Source: Gammaproteobacteria bacterium (GTDB taxonomy: Bacteria > Pseudomonadota > Gammaproteobacteria > Xanthomonadales > Xanthomonadaceae). Taken from it: 64,000 bases of DNA. Made by a program: the position numbers and the translations under genes. The notes under the pieces are model-generated. The model saw only the letters and a list, made by a program, of their open reading frames with translations, had not been told where the DNA came from and did not search any database. The stretch lies in assembly GCA_025356635.1 (NCBI GenBank), contig JANXRY010000080.1:62001-126000 (forward strand), read 5' to 3'. The number at the start of each line of letters is the position of its first letter. The stretch's first letter is position 1. Positions 47,204 through 57,651 of this stretch are shown here, one piece after another.

Positions 47204-48367
47204 TCACGCGAGCGCGTGCGCCAGTTCTGCGCGCAAGTCGGCCACGTCTTCCACGCCAACCGAGAGCCGCACCAGATTGTCGGTGACGCCCAGTTGCGCG
47301 CGCCGCTCCGGCGGCACCGAGGCATGGGTCATGATCGCAGGATGGTTGACCAGGCTTTCGACGCCGCCCAGGGATTCGGCGATCGCGAACAAATGGCAAC
47401 GCTCCATGAAGCTGCGCGCCGCCGGCAGCCCACCCTTGAGCCAGATGGAAATCATTCCGCCAAAGCCATGCATCTGCCGCTTGGCCAACGCGTGTTGCGG
47501 ATGCGATGCCAGGCCCGGATAGGCGACTTTCTCGATCGCCGGATGTTTTTCCAGCCATTCGGCCAGTTGCGCGGCGTTGTCGCAATGCGCCTTCATGCGC
47601 AGGTGCAGTGTTTTCAATCCGCGTAGCGCAAGGAAGGAATCGAACGGGCCCTGGATGCCGCCAATGGCGTTCTGCAGAAAAGTCATCTGCTCGGCCAGCG
47701 CGGCATCGTCGCCGACCACGGCGATGCCGCCGACGATGTCGGAATGGCCATTCAAATATTTCGTCGCCGAATGCATGACGATGTGCGCGCCCAGTTCCAG
47801 CGGCCGTTGCAGGATCGGCGAACTGAAGGTGTTGTCCACCACCACGATCAACCCGCGCTTGCGTGCGATCGCGGCGACCGCGGCGATATCGACCAACTTG
47901 AGCAGTGGATTGGTCGGCGTCTCGATCCAGACCAACTTGGTGTCCGGGCGAATCGCCGCTTCGAATGCCTGCACGTCGGTCATGTCGACCCAGCTGAAGT
48001 CGAGCCCGGCGCTGCGCCGGCGCACGCGCTCGAACAATCGATACGTGCCACCGTAGACATCGTCCATGGCGATCACGTGGCTGCCGGAATCGAGCATCTC
48101 CAGGATCGTCGAAGTGGCCGCCAGCCCGGATGCAAAAGCGTAGCCGTGTGTTCCGCCTTCGAGATCGGCGATACAGCGCTCGTAGGCGAAACGGGTCGGA
48201 TTGTGGCTGCGCGAATACTCGAAACCCTGGTGCACACCCGGGCTTTTCTGCGCATAAGTGGAAGTCGCGTAGATCGGCGTCATCACCGCGCCGGTGCTCG
48301 GATCGGGCGATTGCCCGGCGTGGATCGCGCGGGTGCCCAGGCCTTGTTTTTTGCTTTCGGAAGTCAT
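47204..48367 (-). CDS. Trans-sulfuration enzyme (cystathionine gamma-synthase/lyase)
   Basis: HSATKYLNGHSDIVGG PLP-Lys motif; YSRSHNPTRFAYE. Confidence 0.92.
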   Translation of the reverse strand: MTSESKKQGLGTRAIHAGQSPDPSTGAVMTPIYATSTYAQKSPGVHQGFEYSRSHNPTRFAYERCIADLEGGTHGYAFASGLAATSTILEMLDSGSHVIAMDDVYGGTYRLFERVRRRSAGLDFSWVDMTDVQAFEAAIRPDTKLVWIETPTNPLLKLVDIAAVAAIARKRGLIVVVDNTFSSPILQRPLELGAHIVMHSATKYLNGHSDIVGGIAVVGDDAALAEQMTFLQNAIGGIQGPFDSFLALRGLKTLHLRMKAHCDNAAQLAEWLEKHPAIEKVAYPGLASHPQHALAKRQMHGFGGMISIWLKGGLPAARSFMERCHLFAIAESLGGVESLVNHPAIMTHASVPPERRAQLGVTDNLVRLSVGVEDVADLRAELAHALA

Positions 48368-48398
48368 GCAGGTTCCAAGTCGATAAATTCCGGTTGGT

Positions 48399-49769
48399 TT
48401 ATTGGACGCGGCGGCGCAGGTAGTTGAGCAGGTCGATGCGGGTGATCAGTCCCAGGAACTTCTGCCCGTCCATGACGATGGCGACGTGGCCGCGATCGAA
48501 CACCGGCAGCAGGGTTTCCATCGGAGCGGTCACGTCGAGCGCATCGAGCTTGCGCACCATCGCCGTGGCGACCGGATCAAGGAAGCGTTTTTCATCGCTA
48601 TAGACATGCAGCAGCACATCGGATTCATCGACGATGCCGACGATCTTCTCGCCGTCCATCACCGGCAGCTGCGAGACGTCGTACATTTTCATGCGCTGGT
48701 AGGCGACGGTCAGGGTGTCGGTCGGCGCCACCACCACCGTATCCTTCTGCGCGTACGGGCGCAGGATCAGGTCGCGCAGGTTGCCGTGCTGCGGGCGTTC
48801 AAGGAAGCCGTTGTCGAGCATCCAGTAGTCGTTGTACATCTTCGACAAATACTTGTTGCCGGTATCGCAAACGAACACCACCACCTTCTTCGGTGTGGTC
48901 TGTTCCCGGCAATACTTCAACGCCGCCGCCAATAGCGTGCCGGTCGAGGAACCGCCGAGCACGCCTTCTTTCATCAGCAGTTCGCGCCCGGCCAGGAAGC
49001 TCTCCTTGTCGGAGATCGCATAGGCTTTCTTCACCCGGGTGAAATCGGAAATCGGCGGCAGGAAATCTTCGCCGATCCCTTCCACCAACCAACTGCCGGA
49101 CTTCGTGCTTAGCACGCCTTCGTTGATGTACTGGGTCAGGATTGATCCGACCGGATCGGCCAGAACTAGCTCGACGTGCGGCGCCACCTTGGCGAAGTAG
49201 CACGACAGGCCGGTCATCGTTCCCGAGGAACCGCAGCCGAAGACGATGGCGTCCATGTCGCCACTCATTTGTCGCCAGATTTCCGGGCCGGTGCCCTGCT
49301 CGTGCGCAAGCGGGTTGTCCGGATTACCGAACTGGTTGATGAAGTAGGCGCCGGGCGTGTCGGCGGCCAGTTTTTCGGCCATGTCCTGGTAGTACTGCGG
49401 ATGGCCCTTGGCCACGTCGGAGCGGGTGAGCATGACTTCGGCGCCCATCGCGCGCAGGTTGAAGATTTTTTCCCGACTCATCTTGTCGGGAACCACGAGC
49501 ACGAGTTTGTAGCCCTTTTGCTGCGCGACCAGTGCCAGACCGATGCCAGTGTTGCCGGCGGTACCTTCCACCAGCGTGTCGCCAGGCTTGATCCGGCCAG
49601 CTTGTTCGGCGGCCTCGATCATCTTCAGGCCGATGCGGTCCTTGATCGAGCCGCCGGGATTCATGCACTCGAGCTTGAGGAATAGCTCGCAGACGCCGGT
49701 GTCGAGATGCTGGGCCTTGACGATGGCCGTGTCGCCGATCAGTTCGAGAACGCTTTCATGGACCGTCAT
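48399..49769 (-). CDS. Cystathionine beta-synthase with C-terminal CBS domain pair
   Basis: ECMNPGGSIKDRIGLKMIEAAEQAG, GTAGNTGIGLALVAQQKGYK, tandem CBS domains. Confidence 0.93.
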   Translation of the reverse strand: MTVHESVLELIGDTAIVKAQHLDTGVCELFLKLECMNPGGSIKDRIGLKMIEAAEQAGRIKPGDTLVEGTAGNTGIGLALVAQQKGYKLVLVVPDKMSREKIFNLRAMGAEVMLTRSDVAKGHPQYYQDMAEKLAADTPGAYFINQFGNPDNPLAHEQGTGPEIWRQMSGDMDAIVFGCGSSGTMTGLSCYFAKVAPHVELVLADPVGSILTQYINEGVLSTKSGSWLVEGIGEDFLPPISDFTRVKKAYAISDKESFLAGRELLMKEGVLGGSSTGTLLAAALKYCREQTTPKKVVVFVCDTGNKYLSKMYNDYWMLDNGFLERPQHGNLRDLILRPYAQKDTVVVAPTDTLTVAYQRMKMYDVSQLPVMDGEKIVGIVDESDVLLHVYSDEKRFLDPVATAMVRKLDALDVTAPMETLLPVFDRGHVAIVMDGQKFLGLITRIDLLNYLRRRVQ

Positions 49770-49925
49770 GGAAACCGCGCACAGGACTGGCCCTCGGGCC
49801 GACATGCGATTGTAACGCGAAGGGCTCGAAGCCGGGCGCAGCGGGAAGGCGCTGGGGCAGCAAAGTGCGAGTGGCGGTGACCCGACGAGGGGGGCCACCG
49901 CCACCGCAGCGGTGAAAGGGTTTGG

Positions 49926-50144
49926 TCAGTGTCGCTTGGCGTCGTACATCCGGATCAGCCGGTCCTTGGCGTACAGCTTTTCGCGCTTCATCTGCGTGAG
50001 TGTGTTGTCGTCCAGTGGCAGTACGCCCAACTCGGCGTCCAGTACTTGCTTGTCCAGTTCACGATGGCGGTGATAGAGCTGACGAAATTCCGGGTCGCTC
50101 TTGATCATCGCCTCGACTTCGTTTTGGGGTTGCCCTTCAAACAT
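49926..50144 (-). CDS. DUF465 (YdcH) family protein
   Basis: EFRQLYHRHRELDKQVLDAELGVLPLDDNTLTQMKREKLYAKDRLIRM. Confidence 0.87.
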   Translation of the reverse strand: MFEGQPQNEVEAMIKSDPEFRQLYHRHRELDKQVLDAELGVLPLDDNTLTQMKREKLYAKDRLIRMYDAKRH

Positions 50145-50434
50145 CGTTGACCTCCTTCAGAAACACGAACGCCCCGGCGGGATAGCACGGGGCGAGTGGA
50201 TTGAGATCGTGAGGAATGAAACGCGGGTCAGGTCGTTGCTGCGGGCGGCGTCCATAAAAACCACGCCCGCCACAGTCTTTGTGGCGGCAATTTCCGTTAG
50301 GACGAGATCTGCATGCATCGGCCAGGCTCGGTTCGCCATGCGGCCACGCGCCGCATGGGAGTTTGACGCTACTCCCGGCTGATAGGGCCCGCAAGTAGTT
50401 TGTGCAACTACTTGTTTCCAAACAACTCCGGCCC

Positions 50435-51403
50435 CTACTGGACGGCCAGGTCGACCCGGCGGTTGCGCGCCCGGCCTTCAGCGCTGCCGTTATCGCCGAT
50501 GGGGTCGGCCTGACCACGCCCCACTGCCTTCAAGCCGGATGGCTCCATGCCAGCCTCCACCAAGGCCTGGCGCACCGCCTCGGCGCGATGCTGGGACAGC
50601 ACCAGATTGGCCTCCGCCTTGCCTTGATTGTCGGTATAGCCTTCGATACGAAGCTTGACGTGCGCCGGCAAGCTGGCCGTCAGGCGCCTCAAACTGGCCC
50701 GCGCCGAATCGGTGAGATGCGCACTGCCGTTGGGGAAAGCCCTGCTGGACAGGCTGTAAACAGTCTTGCCGGCGACGATCCGGGACGTTGGCAGTGACAC
50801 CTCGGCATCTCCGCCTGTCCCCGAAGCCAGCCTTGCTTCTTCGCGCGCCAATTGCGCTTCATGTTCGCGGGCATCGGCCAGCTTGCGCGCCTGCGCCGCC
50901 TCGGCATTGGCGGCCAAGGCGTCCGCAGCGGCTTGCTCACCCGCCTGCCGGTTGGCTTCCGCTGCAACGGCTAGCCGTTCGGCTTCTTCCTGCTGGGCCA
51001 GGGCCTGCAAGCGCAGGCGATCAACCTCACGGCGCGCCAATTCGGCATCCCGACGGCTGGCCTCGAGCATGATCTGATCGCGTTCGTGATCGAGCTGCCG
51101 AGATTGCTCCTCCAGTAACTGAGCTTGCGCGGAGGTCACGGCGATCCCTACCCAGAGCTCGGCCAGCATCACGGTCCGGGACCGATCCCGCGAGTGTGCG
51201 TTGGCGATCCCGGCGATTGCCTGATTGGCTTGGAACCGTTCCAGACCAGCCAGGCTGGCGAGCGCGGGATCCTGGTCCAGAGCAGACAACTCGGCCTGCA
51301 AACGATCCCGATCCGGATCAGGCCGGGTCTGCGCGTTGACGCCACCGGAACCCAGCCCAGCCAGGATCAGGGCCAAGACAGCCATTACTGGTGGCCGAGT
51401 CAT
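50435..51403 (-). CDS. OmpA-C-like secreted protein with DUF4398-like/coiled-coil region
   Basis: LRIEGYTDNQGKAEANLVLSQHRAEAVRQALVEAG...AEGRARNRRVDL. Confidence 0.9.
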   Translation of the reverse strand: MTRPPVMAVLALILAGLGSGGVNAQTRPDPDRDRLQAELSALDQDPALASLAGLERFQANQAIAGIANAHSRDRSRTVMLAELWVGIAVTSAQAQLLEEQSRQLDHERDQIMLEASRRDAELARREVDRLRLQALAQQEEAERLAVAAEANRQAGEQAAADALAANAEAAQARKLADAREHEAQLAREEARLASGTGGDAEVSLPTSRIVAGKTVYSLSSRAFPNGSAHLTDSARASLRRLTASLPAHVKLRIEGYTDNQGKAEANLVLSQHRAEAVRQALVEAGMEPSGLKAVGRGQADPIGDNGSAEGRARNRRVDLAVQ

Positions 51404-51795
51404 TGGTGCGACTCTGGCATTACCAGCAGCTGACGGCGCAGATCGGCATTCCGCGCCATCTTTTCATCCACATCCTGTTGCGCCAACGCAAGTCTGGCCC
51501 GTGCCTGCGCCAGGCCAGCAGCCACTTGCGCTTCTTCGGCCAATGCGAGCGCATCGCGATACCTGCGCTTGGCGAGCAGTACCTGGGCCTGGGCCAGGCG
51601 GTCGCGGGCCCGATCGAGGTCCTGGGCGGCCTGACCCTGGGGCTGGAGCCGTTCGGCCGCCGCGACAGCAGAGCCTGCGGCGGCGATCCCGGCCTCCGGT
51701 GCGACCATGGCAGCCACCACCTGGGTCGCCAGCAGCAAGCCCAGAAAGAGCAGCAGGCGTTGGAAATTTTCTCTGGATAGTGTCATAACGCTCAT
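51400..51795 (-). CDS. DUF4398-like exported protein
   Basis: AERLQPQGQAAQDLDRARDRLAQAQVLLAKRRYRDALALAEEAQVAA; overlaps the OmpA gene by 4 nt. Confidence 0.75.
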   Translation of the reverse strand: MSVMTLSRENFQRLLLFLGLLLATQVVAAMVAPEAGIAAAGSAVAAAERLQPQGQAAQDLDRARDRLAQAQVLLAKRRYRDALALAEEAQVAAGLAQARARLALAQQDVDEKMARNADLRRQLLVMPESHQ

Positions 51796-51889
51796 TCAGG
51801 CATGCTGCGGCCGAGGTAATGTCGGCACGCAGTATGCACCCCCCAGCGGGCCGACAAAATCAGGCGCGACAAAGTTCAAGGAAGGCATC

Positions 51890-53014
51890 ATGGATATCGG
51901 CTATTTCCTAAAATTGATGACGGAAAAGAACGCCTCGGACATGTTCCTGACCACCGGCGCGCCCGTATTCATCAAGGTCGAAGGCAAGCTCTACCCTCTG
52001 GGCAATACCGGCCTCCCCGCCGGTATGGTCAAGAAGATCGCCTATTCGCTGATGGACGAGGGCCAGGTGCCGGTGTTCGAGCGCGACCTCGAATTCAACA
52101 TGGCCATCGCGGTGAAGGACGCCGGCCGTTTCCGCGTGAACTGCTTCAAGCAGCGCGGCGAAGTCGGCATGGTGATCCGCGCGATCAAGAGCGACATCCC
52201 GAGCATCGACCAGCTGCGTTTGCCGCCGGTGCTCAAGGACATCGTCATGGAGCCGCGCGGCCTGGTGCTGGTGGTCGGCTCGACCGGCTCGGGCAAGTCG
52301 ACCGCGCTGGCGGCAATGATCGACCATCGCAACACCCACAACACCGGCCACATCCTCACCATCGAGGATCCGATCGAATTCCTGCATCGGCACAAGAAAT
52401 CCATCGTCAACCAGCGTGAAGTTGGCCTGGATACCCACGCCTTCCACAACGCACTCAAGAACGCCATGCGCGAAGCGCCGGACGTGATCCTGATCGGCGA
52501 AATCCTGGACGCGGTGACCATGGAATCGGCGATTGCCTTCGCCGAGACCGGCCACCTGTGCTTGGCGACGCTGCACTCGAACAACGCCGACCAGACCCTG
52601 GACCGCATCCTCAATTTCTTCCCGGAATCAGCGCACAAGAACGTGCTCATGAACCTGTCGCTGAACCTGAAGGCGGTGATCTCTCTGCGCCTGGTCATCG
52701 GCAAGGACGGCAAGCGCCTGCCGGCCAGCGAAGTACTGATCAACACGCCGATGATCCGCGACCTGATCCGCCGTGGCGAAGTGCACGAGGTCAAGGACGC
52801 GATGGACAAGTCGCTGCAGGAAGGCATGCACACCTTCGACCAGTCGCTGTTCCGCATGTACAAGGACGGCAAGATCGAGCTTGAGGAAGCGCTGCGCAAG
52901 GCCGATTCGCGCGATGGCCTGGCGCTGAAGATTCGTTTGGCCGAAGGCGCCAGCGGCGAGCACGACCCTTACGCCGACGTGTTCAACACCGACCAGCAAA
53001 GCGCCGGCTTTTAG
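51890..53014 (+). CDS. pilU: Twitching motility/retraction ATPase
   Basis: MDIGYFLKLMTEKNASDMFLTTGAPVFIKVEGKLYPLG; GSTGSGKSTALAAMIDHRN; LIGEILDAVTMESAIAFAETGHLCLATLHSNNADQ. Confidence 0.93.
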   Translation: MDIGYFLKLMTEKNASDMFLTTGAPVFIKVEGKLYPLGNTGLPAGMVKKIAYSLMDEGQVPVFERDLEFNMAIAVKDAGRFRVNCFKQRGEVGMVIRAIKSDIPSIDQLRLPPVLKDIVMEPRGLVLVVGSTGSGKSTALAAMIDHRNTHNTGHILTIEDPIEFLHRHKKSIVNQREVGLDTHAFHNALKNAMREAPDVILIGEILDAVTMESAIAFAETGHLCLATLHSNNADQTLDRILNFFPESAHKNVLMNLSLNLKAVISLRLVIGKDGKRLPASEVLINTPMIRDLIRRGEVHEVKDAMDKSLQEGMHTFDQSLFRMYKDGKIELEEALRKADSRDGLALKIRLAEGASGEHDPYADVFNTDQQSAGF

Positions 53015-53043
53015 TCAGCACTGCTAGGCAAGAGCCGCGTGGT

Positions 53044-53709
53044 TCAAGCCGCCGGTGCGTCCGGCTGCTTGGACGGTTGCGCGGCGTCGAAGGCCGGCAA
53101 GTTCATGCAGGCCCGCTCGATCCGCGAAATCACCGGATAGGCGGCCAAGTCCAAGCCGACGCGACGGGCATTGAACACCTGCGGTACCAGGCAGCAATCG
53201 GCCATGGTTGGCATGTCGCCTTCGCAGAATTCGCCGGTCGAAGGATTGTCGTCGAGCAACTGCTCGATGGCGGCGAAACCGGTCGCGATCCAGTGCCGCA
53301 TCCACTTCTCGCGGGCGGCCTCGTCGGCGCCGAATTCGTTGGTCAGGTACTGTTGCACGCGCAGGTTGTTGAGCGGGTGGATGTCGCAGGCGACCGCCTG
53401 GGCAATCGCGCGCACGCGCTGCCGGTCGCGGGCGATGGTCGGCATCAGCGGCGTGTCCGGCCAGGTCTCGTCCAGGTAATCGATGATCGCCAGCGACTGC
53501 CGGAACACGCGCTGGCCGTGCATCAGCACCGGCACCAGCTCCTGCGGATTGAGTTCGCTGTAGGCGGCGCCGTGTTGCGCACCGCCACCCTCGATCAGGT
53601 TGACCGGCACGATCTGGTAATCGAGCTGCTTGAGGTTGAGCGCAATCCGCACCCGGAAGGCAGCGCTGGAGCGCCAATAGGAATAGAGCTTGAGCGAGCC
53701 GTCGTTCAT
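53044..53709 (-). CDS. maiA: Maleylacetoacetate isomerase (zeta GST)
   Basis: LYSYWRSSAAFRVRIALNLK motif. Confidence 0.95.
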   Translation of the reverse strand: MNDGSLKLYSYWRSSAAFRVRIALNLKQLDYQIVPVNLIEGGGAQHGAAYSELNPQELVPVLMHGQRVFRQSLAIIDYLDETWPDTPLMPTIARDRQRVRAIAQAVACDIHPLNNLRVQQYLTNEFGADEAAREKWMRHWIATGFAAIEQLLDDNPSTGEFCEGDMPTMADCCLVPQVFNARRVGLDLAAYPVISRIERACMNLPAFDAAQPSKQPDAPAA

Positions 53710-54716
53710 TCGAAGCTATCCTTTGCTGGTGCAATCCGCTGCTCGATGGCGCCAAAGATCGAGGCGCCATCGCGGTCGAGCATCTCGATGCGAACGCTAT
53801 CACCAAATTTCATGAAGGGGGTGATCGGCTTGCCGGTTGCCAGCGTTTCGACCGTGCGCTTCTCCGCGAAACAGGAGGCGCCCAGCGTGGTGTCCTGGTT
53901 GGCCACCGTACCGGAGCCAACGATGGTGCCGGCCGACAACGGCCGGGTTCGGGCGGCATGGGCCAGCAACTGGGCGAAATCGAACTGCATGTCCACGCCA
54001 GCCTCGGGCGCGCCAAACCACTCGCCATTGATGTGGGTAAGCAGCGGAAGATGCAGCTTGTTGCCCTGCCAGGCCTCGCCGAGCTCGTCGGGCGTGACCA
54101 GCACCGGGCTGAGCGCCGAACGCGGCTTGGACTGCAGGAAGCCGAAACCCTTGGCGAGTTCGTTCGGAATGAGGTTGCGCAGCGAGACGTCGTTGACTAG
54201 GCCGACCAACTGGATGTGCGCGGCGGCCTGTTCGGGAGTGACACCCATCGGTACGTCATCGGTCAGCACGATGACCTCGGCTTCCAGATCGATGCCGAAG
54301 TCTTCGCTGGCCACGCGCACCGGATCGCGCGGGCCGTAAAAGCCGGCGCTGACCGCCTGGTACATCAGCGGATCGGTATAGAAACTGGCCGGGACTTCGG
54401 CGCCACGGGCGCGGCGCACGCGCTCGACATGCGGCAGATAGGCGGAACCATCGACGAATTCGTAGGCGCGCGGCAGCGGTGCGGCGAATTGCGTGAAATC
54501 GACCGCGAATACCGGCTCGCCATTGATCGTTTCGGCGTGGCTGAGGTTGAGCGCGTCGGCGACGCCGTTCAAACGTGGCGCGAGGTTGTCCCAGTCTTCC
54601 AGCGCGCGTTGCAGGGTTGCAGCGATGCCGGCGGCCTTGACCGCTCGCGAAAGATCGCGCGAAACCACCACCAGCGTGCCGTCGCGTCCGCCTTCCTTGA
54701 GTGAACCTAATTTCAT
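53706..54716 (-). CDS. Fumarylacetoacetate hydrolase
   Basis: FAH fold; position in tyrosine operon; [22 protein letters not shown]. Confidence 0.93.
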   Translation of the reverse strand: MKLGSLKEGGRDGTLVVVSRDLSRAVKAAGIAATLQRALEDWDNLAPRLNGVADALNLSHAETINGEPVFAVDFTQFAAPLPRAYEFVDGSAYLPHVERVRRARGAEVPASFYTDPLMYQAVSAGFYGPRDPVRVASEDFGIDLEAEVIVLTDDVPMGVTPEQAAAHIQLVGLVNDVSLRNLIPNELAKGFGFLQSKPRSALSPVLVTPDELGEAWQGNKLHLPLLTHINGEWFGAPEAGVDMQFDFAQLLAHAARTRPLSAGTIVGSGTVANQDTTLGASCFAEKRTVETLATGKPITPFMKFGDSVRIEMLDRDGASIFGAIEQRIAPAKDSFE

Positions 54717-56017
54717 GCTGGATCCGCCGTCGGAGTGAAGTGCTTGCGCAGGCCCTGCCAGCAACGCCAATAGTCGCCCTGAAGCTCCGGAGCGGCCAAG
54801 GCCTGCGCGGTTGGGCAGAGCACCGCGCGGGTTTCGAACATGAAGGCCATGGTATCGGTGATGACGGTCGGCTGCGAGAGATCAATCGCCGAGGCTTTCT
54901 CGAAGGTTCCCGCATCCGGGCCGTGGCCGCTCATGCTGTTGTGCAGCGAACAACCGCCGGGCAGGAAGCCCTCGGCCTTGGCGTCATATTCGCCATGGAC
55001 CAGACCCATGAATTCGCTGGCGATGTTGCGGTGGAACCACGGCGGCCGGAAGGTGTCCTGCGCCACCAACCAGCGCGGCGGGAAGATCACGAAGTCGAGG
55101 TTGCTCACGCCGGGCGAATCGCTGGCCGAATGCAGGACCAGGAAAATGCTCGGATCCGGATGGTCGTAACTGATCGAACCGATGGTGTTGAAGCGGCGCA
55201 GGTCGTATTTGTAGGGCGCGTAGTTGCCGTGCCAGCCGACCACGTCCAGCGGCGAGTGGCCAATCTTCGCCGACCACAACCGACCCTGGAATTTCGCGAT
55301 CAATTTGTAATCGCCTTCAATGTCCTCGAAGGCCGCGACTGGTATCTGGAAATCGCGCGGGTTGGCCAGGCCGTTGGAACCGATTGGGCCCAGGTCGGGC
55401 AGACGCAGCAATGCGCCGAAGTTCTCGCACACATAACCACGGGCGACGCCGTCGAGAAGCGCGACCGAAAAGCGAACACCGCGCGGGATCACTGCGATCT
55501 CCTGCGGCTCGATCTCGAGTATCCCCAGTTCGGTCGCGATTCGTAGCCGACCCTGCTGCGGAACGATCAGCAACTCGCCGTCGGCATCGTAGAAATACCG
55601 GCCGGTCATGTCGCAATTGGCGGCATAGACGTGGATGCCGACACCGGATTGCGCGGCGGCGCCGCCATTGCCGGCCACCGTGAACAGCCCCTGGAGGAAA
55701 TCGGTCGGCGTGGTCGGTAACGATCGTGGACTCCAGCGCAACTGGTTCGGCGTCACCGGCTGTTCGTCGAAACGATTGTGGAAACTGGTTTCGGGCAGCA
55801 GCGCGAACGGCTCGTGCTGCGAAGTCGGGCGGATGCGGTACAGCCAGCTGCGCCGGTTGCTGTGCCGGGGCGCGGTGAAGGCGGTGCCCGACACTTGTTC
55901 CGCGTACAGGCCGTGCGCCACCCGCTGCGGCGAATTGCGGCCCTCGGGCAGCGTGCCAGGAACCGCCTCGGTGGCGAATTCGTTGCCGAAGCCCGACTGG
56001 TAGGCCAGCACGTTCAC
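54713..56017 (-). CDS. hmgA: Homogentisate 1,2-dioxygenase
   Basis: [62 protein letters not shown] start. Confidence 0.97.
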   Translation of the reverse strand: MNVLAYQSGFGNEFATEAVPGTLPEGRNSPQRVAHGLYAEQVSGTAFTAPRHSNRRSWLYRIRPTSQHEPFALLPETSFHNRFDEQPVTPNQLRWSPRSLPTTPTDFLQGLFTVAGNGGAAAQSGVGIHVYAANCDMTGRYFYDADGELLIVPQQGRLRIATELGILEIEPQEIAVIPRGVRFSVALLDGVARGYVCENFGALLRLPDLGPIGSNGLANPRDFQIPVAAFEDIEGDYKLIAKFQGRLWSAKIGHSPLDVVGWHGNYAPYKYDLRRFNTIGSISYDHPDPSIFLVLHSASDSPGVSNLDFVIFPPRWLVAQDTFRPPWFHRNIASEFMGLVHGEYDAKAEGFLPGGCSLHNSMSGHGPDAGTFEKASAIDLSQPTVITDTMAFMFETRAVLCPTAQALAAPELQGDYWRCWQGLRKHFTPTADPA

Positions 56018-57117
56018 AGCACTCCGCGCCGCATCTGGTCGCGTTCGATGCTCTCGAACAGCGCCTGGAAATTGCCTTCGCCAAAACCTTCATTGCCCTT
56101 GCGCTGGATGATCTCGAAGAAGATCGGGCCGACCGCATTGGTGGTGAATATCTGCAACAGCTTGCGCTGCTTTGTTTCAATATCCGCGTCGATCAGGATC
56201 TTGTTCTTGCGCAAGCGCGCCACGTCTTCGCCATGCTGGGGCACACGCTCGTCGACTACATCGAAATAGGTATCGGGCGTGTCCAGAAATTCGACACCCG
56301 CCGCGCGCATCGTCTCGACCGTGGTGTAGATGTCGTTGGTGAAACAGGCAATGTGCTGGATGCCCTCGCCGTGGTAGGCATCAAGGTATTCGTTGATCTG
56401 CGACTTGGGGTCCTTCGATTCGTTGAGCGGGATGCGCACCATGCCGTCTGGCGCGGTCATCGCCTTCGATAACAGACCGGTTTTTGCGCCCTTGATGTCG
56501 AAGTAGCGGATTTCGCGGAAGTTGAACAGGCGCTCGTAATAATCAGCCCACTTCTCCATGTTGCCGGCATAGAGATTGTGGGTGAGGTGGTCGATGAAGG
56601 TCAGACCGAAGCCCTTTGGCATCATCTCCGCGCCAGGCAGCCATTGCCAATCCGGATCGTGGATGGTGCCCTTGTTGTCGTAACGATCAACGATATAAAG
56701 CATGCAGCCGCCGATGCCCTTGATCACCGGTGCGGCCACCGCTTTGGTCAATTCCAATTCGCCGATCTGCTCGGCGCCGTTCTTCAATGCCTGCATCCGC
56801 ACCCATTCGGCCAGCTTGTTCACCCGCACGGCAAAGCCACAAGCGGACGGGCCATGTTGTTTGGCGAAGTCGGCAGCGAACGAGTCCGGGTCTTCGTTGA
56901 TCAGGAAGGTGCAATCGCCCTGCCGGTAGTTGGTGATCTTGCGCGTCTTGTGGCGCGCGACCGGCGTGAAGCCCAGCATCTTGAAGTAGGCGTGCAGCTT
57001 TTCCGGTTCCGGCGAAGCGAACTCGACGAACTCAAAACCGTCGATGCCCATCGGGTTTTCGAAGGTGGTCGGCTTGATGCCAAGGTTCGGGGCGCTGGAG
57101 GGTGCTTGGGCGTTCAT
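56014..57117 (-). CDS. hppD: 4-hydroxyphenylpyruvate dioxygenase
   Basis: [27 protein letters not shown]...[31 protein letters not shown]...GEGIQHIAC. Confidence 0.97.
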   Translation of the reverse strand: MNAQAPSSAPNLGIKPTTFENPMGIDGFEFVEFASPEPEKLHAYFKMLGFTPVARHKTRKITNYRQGDCTFLINEDPDSFAADFAKQHGPSACGFAVRVNKLAEWVRMQALKNGAEQIGELELTKAVAAPVIKGIGGCMLYIVDRYDNKGTIHDPDWQWLPGAEMMPKGFGLTFIDHLTHNLYAGNMEKWADYYERLFNFREIRYFDIKGAKTGLLSKAMTAPDGMVRIPLNESKDPKSQINEYLDAYHGEGIQHIACFTNDIYTTVETMRAAGVEFLDTPDTYFDVVDERVPQHGEDVARLRKNKILIDADIETKQRKLLQIFTTNAVGPIFFEIIQRKGNEGFGEGNFQALFESIERDQMRRGVL

Positions 57118-57158
57118 CGGATCACCAGTTCGCTTGCAGAATGGAGGTGGACAATATA

Positions 57159-57172
57159 GTTTCATATGAAAC
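57159..57172. promoter_or_regulatory. 14-bp perfect palindrome GTTTCATATGAAAC spanning the MarR start codon
   Basis: Direct reading; lies between divergent hppD and MarR genes. Confidence 0.6.
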
Positions 57173-57651
57173 CAATCGCAAGCCGCGCCCTGACAATGCA
57201 GCTCGACCACACCATCCTGGAACTCGACCGATTCCTGCCCTACCGGCTCTCGGTGTTGTCCAATCGCATCAGCCAGGATCTCGCGAACCTGTACGCCGAG
57301 CGCTTCGACCTGAACGTCACCGAATGGCGGGTCATGGCCGTACTTGGTCGCTACCCGGAGCTGTCGGCAACTGAGGTCGCCGAGCGCACGGCAATGGACA
57401 AGGTCGCGATCAGCCGCGCCGTCACCTCACTGCTCGCCGGCGGACGGCTAAAACGCCGGACCCATGGCGCCGATCGTCGCCGTTCGGTGCTTTCGCTGAC
57501 GGCGAAGGGGTTGCGCGTCTACGACGAAATCGTGCCGCTGGCCCTGGCCTACGAGCGCCGCCTGCTCGAAGGCCTGCCCGAAGAGGAGCGCGCCGCCCTG
57601 CACCGCCTGCTGACACGAATGGAAGAACGCGAGCTGGCCACGCGGGAGTAG
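57166..57651 (+). CDS. MarR family transcriptional regulator
   Basis: WRVMAVLGRYPELSATEVAERTAMDKVAISRAVTSLLAGGRLKRRTHGADRRRSVLSLTAKG. Confidence 0.95.
   Translation: MKPIASRALTMQLDHTILELDRFLPYRLSVLSNRISQDLANLYAERFDLNVTEWRVMAVLGRYPELSATEVAERTAMDKVAISRAVTSLLAGGRLKRRTHGADRRRSVLSLTAKGLRVYDEIVPLALAYERRLLEGLPEEERAALHRLLTRMEERELATRE

Noticed and set aside
53077-54339. 420-aa plus-strand ORF opposite maiA/fahA
   Set aside because: Antisense shadow across two recognised genes.
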